From the NCBI RefSeq assembly GCF_014268445.2, contig NZ_CP077089.1:4943501-5007500 (forward strand): 64,000 nucleotides of DNA, written 5' to 3'. Positions 57,960-64,000 of the stretch are shown one piece after another (position 1 is the stretch's first letter; the number at the start of each line of letters is the position of its first letter). Origin of the DNA: Pseudomonas tensinigenes (GTDB lineage Bacteria > Pseudomonadota > Gammaproteobacteria > Pseudomonadales > Pseudomonadaceae). The position numbers and the translations under genes were made by a program. The notes under the pieces are model-generated. The model had not been told where the DNA came from. It saw only the letters and a list, made by a program, of their open reading frames with translations, and made no database searches.

Positions 57960-57990
57960 GGCGGGTCAGTTTCTGAGTACCCGCCATTTT
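57960..57990 (+). terminator. Terminator after the stand-alone DUF6543 gene
   Basis: GGCGGGT and ACCCGCC pair around a 12-base loop and are followed by ATTTTGG. It lies 29 bases after the stop and 50 bases before the next start, separating this gene from the NAGGN operon. Confidence 0.55.
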
Positions 57991-58040
57991 GGCGAGGTAG
58001 CGTTTGACCCCTCCCCAACGGAAAAACCGGTAAGGACTTT

Positions 58041-59813
58041 ATGTGCGGATTAGCTGGCGAGTTACGTTTTGATCAACAACCTGCAGACCTTGCAGCGATC
58101 GAGAGAATCACCCATCACCTGGCCCCTCGCGGCCCCGACGCGTGGGGCTTCCATGCCCAAGGGCCGATTGCCCTGGGTCATCGTCGCCTGAAAATCATGG
58201 ACCTGTCGGATGGCTCGGCGCAGCCGATGATCGACAGCCAACTGGGCCTGTCGCTGGCCTTCAACGGCGCGATCTACAACTTCCCGGAACTGCGTACCGA
58301 ACTCGAAGCGCTGGGCTACGCGTTCTATTCCGGTGGCGACACCGAGGTGCTGCTCAAGGGCTACCACGCCTGGGGCGAAGCGCTGCTGCCGAAACTCAAC
58401 GGCATGTTCGCGTTTGCCATTTGGGAACGCGACGCGCAACGTCTGTTCATCGCCCGCGACCGTCTCGGCGTGAAGCCGTTGTACCTGTCGCGCACCGGCC
58501 AACGCTTGCGCTTTGCCTCGGCATTGCCAGCACTGCTCAAGGGCGGTGACATCAACCCGATCCTTGATCCGGTGGCGCTCAATCATTACCTGAATTTCCA
58601 TGCCGTGGTCCCGGCGCCGCGCACCCTGCTGGCCGGCATCGAAAAACTGCCACCGGCGACATGGATGCGCGTTGAAGCCGATGGCACCACCGAGCAGAAA
58701 ACCTGGTGGACCCTGCCCTACGGCCCGCACGAAGACGAGAAAAACCTGAAGCTGGAAGACTGGGTCGACCGCGTCCTCGACAGCACTCGCGAAGCGGTGG
58801 CGATTCGTCAACGTGCGGCGGTGGATGTCGGCGTACTGCTCTCCGGCGGCGTCGATTCGAGCATGCTCGTCGGCCTGTTGCGTGAAGTCGGTGTGGAAAA
58901 CCTGTCGACCTTTTCCATCGGTTTCCAGGATGCCGGCGGTGAGCGCGGTGACGAGTTTCAGTATTCCGATCTGATCGCCAAACACTACGGCACGCAGCAC
59001 CATCAGTTGCGCATCGACGAGAAAGAGATCATCGAGCAACTGCCCGCCGCATTCCGTGCGATGAGCGAACCGATGGTCAGCCATGACTGCATCGCTTTCT
59101 ATCTGCTTTCCCGTGAAGTGGCCAAACACTGCAAGGTTGTGCAGAGCGGCCAGGGCGCTGATGAGCTGTTCGCCGGTTATCACTGGTACCCGCAAGTCGA
59201 CGGCGCGGCCGATCCTTACGCGGCCTATCGCAACGCGTTTTTCGACCGCAGCTACGACGACTACGCCGCCACCGTGCAGCCGAAATGGCTGACCGCGCAT
59301 GACGCTGCCGGCGACTTCGTCAAAGAACATTTCGCCCAGCCCGGCGCAGATGCTGCCGTCGACAAAGCTCTGCGTCTGGACAGCACGGTGATGCTGGTCG
59401 ATGACCCGGTCAAACGTGTCGACAACATGACCATGGCCTGGGGCCTGGAGGCGCGCACGCCGTTTCTCGACTATCGACTGGTTGAACTCTCGGCGCGTGT
59501 GCCGGGCCAGTTCAAGCTGCCGGATGGCGGTAAACAAGTGCTCAAAGAAGCTGCACGCCGAGTCATCCCAAGTGAAGTAATCGACCGCAAAAAAGGCTAC
59601 TTCCCGGTGCCCGGTCTCAAGCACTTGCAGGGCGATACGCTGAACTGGGTGCGCGAACTGCTGCTTGATCCGAGTCAGGATCGCGGTCTGTTCAACCCGG
59701 CCATGCTCGACAAATTGCTGACCGACCCGCAAGGCCAACTGACGCCTTTGCGCGGCTCGAAGCTGTGGCAACTGGCAGCTCTGAACCTGTGGCTCAGTGA
59801 ACAAGGAATCTGA
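58041..59813 (+). CDS. asnO: N-acetylglutaminylglutamine amidotransferase
   Basis: This 590-residue asparagine synthase-type enzyme has the glutaminase nucleophile Cys2 (MCGLAGELRF) after Met removal. It has FNGAIYNFPELR, the ATP-binding VLLSGGVDSSMLVGLL, and GQGADELFAGYHWY. Start ATG 58041 has AAGGA 5 bases upstream. It is the first gene of a trio with the synthetase and an M42 peptidase that makes the osmoprotectant N-acetylglutaminylglutamine amide. Here it would amidate the dipeptide. The context separates it from AsnB proper. Osmotic induction is expected in this system, but no specific promoter was identified. Confidence 0.93.
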   Translation: MCGLAGELRFDQQPADLAAIERITHHLAPRGPDAWGFHAQGPIALGHRRLKIMDLSDGSAQPMIDSQLGLSLAFNGAIYNFPELRTELEALGYAFYSGGDTEVLLKGYHAWGEALLPKLNGMFAFAIWERDAQRLFIARDRLGVKPLYLSRTGQRLRFASALPALLKGGDINPILDPVALNHYLNFHAVVPAPRTLLAGIEKLPPATWMRVEADGTTEQKTWWTLPYGPHEDEKNLKLEDWVDRVLDSTREAVAIRQRAAVDVGVLLSGGVDSSMLVGLLREVGVENLSTFSIGFQDAGGERGDEFQYSDLIAKHYGTQHHQLRIDEKEIIEQLPAAFRAMSEPMVSHDCIAFYLLSREVAKHCKVVQSGQGADELFAGYHWYPQVDGAADPYAAYRNAFFDRSYDDYAATVQPKWLTAHDAAGDFVKEHFAQPGADAAVDKALRLDSTVMLVDDPVKRVDNMTMAWGLEARTPFLDYRLVELSARVPGQFKLPDGGKQVLKEAARRVIPSEVIDRKKGYFPVPGLKHLQGDTLNWVRELLLDPSQDRGLFNPAMLDKLLTDPQGQLTPLRGSKLWQLAALNLWLSEQGI

Positions 59814-59816
59814 TCG

Positions 59817-61562
59817 ATGAAACCCCACGCCACGGCCATCAACCAACGGCTGCTACGCGGTCAGACACCGTCCTATGAACGCTTGCAGGCGCGTCTGGCC
59901 GAAGACGGCAGCACGCTGGCCGCCGACCCGATTGCGCTGCATTGCGGCTGGGGCCGCTTGCTCATCGGCCACACGTTTCCCGACCCGGCATCGCTGGCGC
60001 AGGAACTGCTCAAAGAGCAGCCCGGCGAACGCGACATCGCCTTGTACGTCGCCGCGCCGCAGCAGATTCTCGGACTTGAGCCGACGCAATTGTTCCTTGA
60101 CCCATCCGACACCTTGCGCCTGTGGTTCAGCGATTACCGTCAGGCCACACGGGTGTTTCGCGGCTTTCGTATCCGCCGCGCACAGAGTGAAGCGGACTGG
60201 CAGGCGATCAATCAGTTGTATCAGGCGCGCGGCATGTTGCCGATCGATGCCACGCGATTGACTCCGCATCATCAGGGCGGCCCGGTGTACTGGCTGGCCG
60301 AGGACGAAGACAGCGGCGCGGTGATCGGCAGCGTCATGGGCCTGAACCATCAAAAAGCCTTCAACGACCCGGAAAACGGCAGCAGCCTGTGGTGCCTCGC
60401 GGTTGATCCGCAGTGCTCCCGACCGGGTGTCGGTGAGGTATTGGTGCGGCACCTGATCGAGCACTTCATGAGTCGCGGTTTGAGCTATCTGGATCTGTCG
60501 GTGTTGCACGACAATCGTCAGGCGAAAAACCTCTACGCCAAGCTCGGTTTTCGCAATCTGTCGACCTTCGCCATCAAACGCAAGAACGGCATCAATCAGC
60601 CGCTGTTTCTCGGCCCCGGCCCGGAGGCGCAGTTCAATCCGTATGCGCGGATCATCGTTGAAGAAGCCCATCGGCGCGGGATTGACGTGCAAGTGGATGA
60701 CGCTGATGCCGGGCTGTTCACCCTCAGCCATGGCGGGCGCCGGGTGCGTTGCCGCGAATCGCTGAGCGACCTGACCAGCGCGATCAGCATGAGTTTGTGT
60801 CAGGACAAAAGCCTCACGCACAAAGTGCTGAAAGGTGCCGGGTTGAACCTGCCCTCGCAGCAATTGGCCGGCAATGCCGACGACAACCTGGCCTTTCTTG
60901 ATGAGCATCAACGGGTGGTGGTCAAGCCGCTCGACGGTGAACAGGGCCAAGGCGTGGCCGTGGATTTGCAAAGCATCGAAGAGGTGCAGCAAGCCATCGA
61001 AACGGCGAAGCAATTTGATAGCCGCGTGCTGCTCGAAAGTTTCCATGAAGGGCTTGATCTGCGGATTCTGGTGATCGGTTTTGAAGTGGTGGCAGCGGCG
61101 ATTCGCAAGCCGGCGGAAGTGGTTGGCGATGGTCAGCATTCGATCGGCGCATTGATCGAGGCGCAGAGCCGTCGGCGGCAAGCGGCCACCAGCGGCGAAA
61201 GCAAGATCCCGCTGGACCACGAGACCCAGCGCACCCTGCATGCGGCGGGTTATGACTACAGCAGCATCCTGCCGGCCGGTGAACATTTGTTTGTGCGGCG
61301 CACGGCGAATCTGCACACCGGCGGCACTCTGGAAGATGTCACGGCGATTCTGCATCCGACGCTGGTCGATGCCGCGGTGCGGGCGGCGCGGGCGCTGGAT
61401 ATTCCGATGGTTGGCCTCGACTTGATGGTGCCAGCGGCGGATCAGCCTGAGTACGTGTTTATCGAGGCCAACGAACGTGCCGGGTTGGCCAATCATGAAC
61501 CGCAGCCGACGGCGGAGCGGTTTGTCGACTTGTTGTTTCCGCACAGTCAGCCGGCGATTTAA
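59817..61562 (+). CDS. ngg: N-acetylglutaminylglutamine synthetase
   Basis: This 581-residue fusion has an N-terminal GNAT acetyltransferase (about 115-260) with LWCLAVDPQCSRPGVGEVLV. It has a C-terminal ATP-grasp domain (about 310-575) with HQRVVVKPLDGEQGQGVAVD and YVFIEANERAGLANH. It should acetylate glutamine and join it to a second glutamine. ATG 59817 is 3 bases after the amidotransferase stop, with AAGGAATC upstream. Together the trio supplies a compatible solute for osmotic stress, as known in P. aeruginosa. Confidence 0.94.
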   Translation: MKPHATAINQRLLRGQTPSYERLQARLAEDGSTLAADPIALHCGWGRLLIGHTFPDPASLAQELLKEQPGERDIALYVAAPQQILGLEPTQLFLDPSDTLRLWFSDYRQATRVFRGFRIRRAQSEADWQAINQLYQARGMLPIDATRLTPHHQGGPVYWLAEDEDSGAVIGSVMGLNHQKAFNDPENGSSLWCLAVDPQCSRPGVGEVLVRHLIEHFMSRGLSYLDLSVLHDNRQAKNLYAKLGFRNLSTFAIKRKNGINQPLFLGPGPEAQFNPYARIIVEEAHRRGIDVQVDDADAGLFTLSHGGRRVRCRESLSDLTSAISMSLCQDKSLTHKVLKGAGLNLPSQQLAGNADDNLAFLDEHQRVVVKPLDGEQGQGVAVDLQSIEEVQQAIETAKQFDSRVLLESFHEGLDLRILVIGFEVVAAAIRKPAEVVGDGQHSIGALIEAQSRRRQAATSGESKIPLDHETQRTLHAAGYDYSSILPAGEHLFVRRTANLHTGGTLEDVTAILHPTLVDAAVRAARALDIPMVGLDLMVPAADQPEYVFIEANERAGLANHEPQPTAERFVDLLFPHSQPAI

Positions 61563-61570
61563 CCCTTTCC

Positions 61571-61680
61571 TGATCGTTCCCACGCTCTGCGTGGGAACGC
61601 CTCACCGGACGCTCCGCGTCCACTCTTGGGACGCAGAGCGTCCCCGGCTGCATTCCCACGCAGAGCGTGGGAACGATCAG
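61571..61680. repeat. Composite palindrome between ngg and the M42 peptidase
   Basis: The outer arms tgatcgttcccacgctctgc and its complement ending gaacgatca enclose an inner inverted pair (gacgctccgcgtc and gacgcagagcgtc). It is a third repeat family in this window, inserted inside an operon. It may lower expression of the peptidase relative to the synthetase. Confidence 0.85.
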
Positions 61681-61703
61681 TGCTCAACCCATCAGGAGTT
61701 TCC

Positions 61704-62894
61704 ATGACCACGCAAATCCCCGAACCGGATCTCAACTACCTGCAAAAAGTCCTGCTGGAAATGCTCGCCATTCCCAGCCCCACCGGCTTCACCGACACCA
61801 TCGTGCGTTACGTCGCCGAGCGTCTGGAAGAACTTGGCATTCCCTTCGAAATGACCCGGCGCGGGACCATTCGCGCCACGCTCAAAGGCAAGAAAAACAG
61901 CCCCGACCGCGCCGTTTCCGCGCACCTGGACACGATCGGCGCCGCCGTTCGTGCGATCAAGGACAACGGGCGCCTGACCCTCGCCCCGGTCGGCTGCTGG
62001 TCGAGCCGTTTTGCCGAGGGCAGCCGCGTCAGCCTGTTTACCGACAACGGTGTGATTCGCGGCAGTGTCTTGCCGCTGATGGCCTCCGGGCACGCGTTCA
62101 ACACTGCCGTCGATGAAATGCCGATCAGTTGGGACCACGTCGAACTGCGCCTGGACGCCTATTGCGCGACCAAGGCCGATTGCGATTCCCTGGGTATCAG
62201 CATCGGCGACGTGGTCGCGTTCGATCCGCTGCCGGAGTTCACCGAAAGCGGCCACATCAGCGCCCGTCACCTCGATGACAAGGCCGGGGTTGCGGCACTG
62301 CTCGCGGCACTTAAAGCCATCGTCGACAGCGGTCAGGAACTGATGATCGACTGCCATCCGCTGTTCACCATCACCGAGGAAACCGGCAGCGGCGCGGCGG
62401 CGGCATTGCCTTGGGACGTCAGTGAATTTGTCGGCATCGACATCGCGCCGGTCGCACCGGGGCAGCATTCCAGCGAACACGCGGTGAGTGTGGCGATGCA
62501 GGATTCCGGCGGCCCGTATGACTATCACCTGTCGCGACATTTGCTGCGTCTGGCCGGTGAAAACGAACTGCCGGTGCGCCGTGACCTGTTCCGCTATTAC
62601 TTCAGCGATGCGCATTCAGCGGTGACGGCGGGCCACGATATCCGCACGGCCCTGCTGGCTTTTGGTTGTGATGCGACCCATGGTTATGAGCGTACGCACA
62701 TCGACAGCCTGGCGGCACTCAGTCGCTTGCTCGGCGCTTATATTCTGAGCCCGCCGGTGTTTGCCAGCGATGCGGCGCCGGCCAATGCTTCGCTGGATCG
62801 CTTCAGTCATCAGATTGAACATGACACGCAGATGGAGAGCGATACGCGGGTGCCGTCGGTGGACAGTCTGGTGGGGCAGCGTTCCGACAGTTAA
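61704..62894 (+). CDS. M42 family metallopeptidase of the NAGGN system
   Basis: This 396-residue co-catalytic zinc peptidase has VSAHLDTIGAAVRAI (first metal His-x-Asp), SARHLDDKAGVAALL (bridging Asp), FTITEETGSGAAAAL (catalytic Glu pair) and later YYFSDAHSAVTAGHD. ATG 61704 has AGGAG 6 bases upstream. It is the third member of the osmoprotectant trio. It may degrade the dipeptide when stress ends or help processing; its exact role is not established. The composite palindrome upstream separates it from ngg by 141 bases. Confidence 0.93.
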   Translation: MTTQIPEPDLNYLQKVLLEMLAIPSPTGFTDTIVRYVAERLEELGIPFEMTRRGTIRATLKGKKNSPDRAVSAHLDTIGAAVRAIKDNGRLTLAPVGCWSSRFAEGSRVSLFTDNGVIRGSVLPLMASGHAFNTAVDEMPISWDHVELRLDAYCATKADCDSLGISIGDVVAFDPLPEFTESGHISARHLDDKAGVAALLAALKAIVDSGQELMIDCHPLFTITEETGSGAAAALPWDVSEFVGIDIAPVAPGQHSSEHAVSVAMQDSGGPYDYHLSRHLLRLAGENELPVRRDLFRYYFSDAHSAVTAGHDIRTALLAFGCDATHGYERTHIDSLAALSRLLGAYILSPPVFASDAAPANASLDRFSHQIEHDTQMESDTRVPSVDSLVGQRSDS

Positions 62895-62917
62895 ATCTTT
62901 GTTGGCAGAACCATCGC

Positions 62918-62999
62918 CTTCGCGAGCAGGTCGAATCGTCGCACCGTCGCTCCCACATTTGGAATGCGTTCCCCTGTAGGAGTGAGCCTGCTCGCGATG
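62918..62999. repeat. REP pair with the same interrupted arm as at 44929
   Basis: The left arm cttcgcgagcagg is followed by tcgaatcgtcgcaccg and then tcgctcccacatt. The right arm at about 62975-62999 is a variant, tgtaggagtgagcctgctcg. It lies after the M42 peptidase gene. Confidence 0.8.
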
Positions 63000-63079
63000 G
63001 CGTCAGTACAGGCAACACAAAACTGGCAGCCAACCAGCAATCGCCGTAGCATCCCGCCATTGATTCAGCCGAGGTGCCC

Positions 63080-63307
63080 ATGCTCATTCCCTACGACGCT
63101 CTTGAAGTCGACACCCTCACCCGCCTCATCGAAGATTTCGTCACCCGCGACGGCACTGACAATGGCGATGACACGCCGCTGGAAACCCGTGTGCTGCGCG
63201 TACGTCAGGCACTGACCAAAGGCCAGGCGCTGATCGTCTTCGACCCGGAAAGCGAGCAGTGCCAGTTGATGCTCAAGCACGATGTGCCCAAGCATCTGTT
63301 CGACTGA
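63080..63307 (+). CDS. YheU family protein
   Basis: This 75-residue acidic protein matches the UPF0270/YheU pattern: MLIPYDALEVDTLTRLIEDF, REGT-like RDGTDNGDD and ETRVLRVRQALTKGQALIVF. ATG 63080 has GAGG 6 bases upstream; GTG 63074 in the same frame is less well placed. Its function is unknown. It is convergent with the csrA paralogue, with only 6 bases between the stops. Confidence 0.92.
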   Translation: MLIPYDALEVDTLTRLIEDFVTRDGTDNGDDTPLETRVLRVRQALTKGQALIVFDPESEQCQLMLKHDVPKHLFD

Positions 63308-63313
63308 AAATCC

Positions 63314-63499
63314 TCAGCGGAGCTTTTCGGTGGCCTGCTTGCGCTTGATCCGGTCATAGACCTCTGCGCGATGCACATTGACCTTCTGTGGCGCCTCGAC
63401 GCCAAAACGCACGCTAGAACCGTTCACTGACAGAACGCGCAAGGTGATGTCGTCACCGATTGAAATCAACTCACCAACGACACGGCTGAGTACAAGCAT
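63314..63499 (-). CDS. csrA: CsrA/RsmA family RNA-binding regulator (paralogue)
   Basis: This 61-residue dimeric RNA-binding protein blocks or stabilises mRNAs at GGA sites. It begins [20 protein letters not shown] and keeps VRFGVEAP and [10 protein letters not shown] with the RNA-contacting Arg. It departs from canonical RsmA (GNQVRIGV is GSSVRFGV here; REEIY is RAEVY), so it looks more like the RsmI-type paralogue of fluorescent pseudomonads than the main RsmA. AAGGACG lies upstream of ATG 63499. Control by Gac/Rsm small RNAs is expected for the family. Confidence 0.88.
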   Translation of the reverse strand: MLVLSRVVGELISIGDDITLRVLSVNGSSVRFGVEAPQKVNVHRAEVYDRIKRKQATEKLR

Positions 63500-63634
63500 G
63501 AGATTCGTCCTTCAGGGTTAGCGAACCCTGAAGATGCGCGGCTTACGGCAGCTCTACAATGCACGGCGAACAAATCAGTTTTGCCTTACACCCATACTCG
63601 CATCGAGCCGTCAGACGTTTCCGACAAATAGCCG

Positions 63635-63967
63635 TCAGGCCGCCGAAAAGCGCGGCCCGAACAGAATCACGCTGGCGCCGATTACGCACAACGCCACGCC
63701 GATCCAGTCAGATCCCAATGGGCGTACCCGCTCGACTACCATCAGCCAGCCAATCGACGCAACGATGTAGATCCCGCCATAAGCGGCGTAGGCACGACCG
63801 GCATAGTTGGCTTCAACACGGGTCAACAACAGTGCGAACAGGGTCAGGCTGAGCAGTGCAGGAATCACCCACAACGCACTTTTACCCTGACGCAGCCACA
63901 TGAAGAAGGCGAAACAACCGGCGATTTCAAACAGCGCCGCGAGGAAAAACCACAAGTAATTGAGCAT
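63635..63967 (-). CDS. YnfA family (UPF0060) membrane protein
   Basis: This 110-residue protein has four hydrophobic segments, with [20 protein letters not shown] at the N-terminus and [18 protein letters not shown] in the middle, the YnfA signature. It resembles small multidrug resistance transporters in size and layout. Some YnfA proteins export cationic compounds, but its role here is unproven. ATG 63967 has a weak GAGA upstream. It is the last gene in the window. Confidence 0.93.
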   Translation of the reverse strand: MLNYLWFFLAALFEIAGCFAFFMWLRQGKSALWVIPALLSLTLFALLLTRVEANYAGRAYAAYGGIYIVASIGWLMVVERVRPLGSDWIGVALCVIGASVILFGPRFSAA

Positions 63968-64000
63968 TGACGCGTCTCGACAGGGTGACCATTGCGGCCA

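Noticed and set aside
25824..63000. CRISPR-like repetition of REP units
   Set aside because: Copies are scattered and inverted, without regular spacers, so they are not a CRISPR array.

Overview
The window looks like chromosome from a Pseudomonas of the fluorescens group. The genes read as typical Pseudomonas proteins: a fused TyrA-AroA, GyrA with Thr83, MupP beside UbiG and YciK, and the NAGGN trio. The order rpsA-ihfB followed by a sugar locus is the usual Pseudomonas O-antigen location. Intergenic spaces hold many copies of a Pseudomonas-type REP palindrome (core tgggagcgagcctgctcgcga). All calls come from reading the sequence; no database search was run.

Region 1 (1-16.3 kb) is the ihfB-proximal end of an O-antigen or surface-glycan locus. 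It begins with two tandem GT4 glycosyltransferases (the first cut by the window edge), a sugar epimerase, an acyltransferase and a small secreted protein of unknown function. Next come five genes that look like a D-arabinofuranose donor pathway: a HAD phosphatase fused to a UbiA phosphoribosyltransferase, a DprE1-like FAD oxidase, a DprE2-like SDR, a UPF0104 membrane protein and a GT-C glycosyltransferase. The first four overlap stop-to-start. On the other strand lies an rmlB-rmlD-rmlA-GT2 operon for dTDP-rhamnose, with no rmlC in view.

Region 2 (16.5-29 kb, minus strand) is conserved core: gyrA, REP pair, serC, pheA, hisC, tyrA-aroA, cmk, rpsA, a small lipoprotein, ihfB, lapA. This supplies serine and aromatic amino acid synthesis, nucleotide kinase and ribosomal protein S1, with tight overlaps from serC to cmk.

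Region 3 (29-51.5 kb) is housekeeping and signalling. It has methylthioadenosine salvage (mtnA, mtaD), ubiG-mupP-yciK, a GGDEF cyclase, a TenA-like protein, a GGDEF-EAL protein, a trhO-dsbA-ABC exporter operon, bolA, fumC, a DMT transporter, a thiolase, polyphosphate:AMP phosphotransferase and mnmC.

Region 4 (51.5-58 kb) is accessory. A 1611-residue protein has an N-terminal DUF6543 (dermonecrotic-toxin-like) region, leucine-rich repeats and a C-terminal NEL-type E3 ubiquitin ligase domain with a visible Cys-x-Asp motif. A divergent, AT-rich neighbour encodes only a related DUF6543 region.

Region 5 (58-64 kb) is the N-acetylglutaminylglutamine amide osmoprotectant operon (amidotransferase, synthetase, M42 peptidase), followed by yheU, a csrA paralogue and ynfA. 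No tRNA, rRNA, CRISPR array, prophage or transposase was found.
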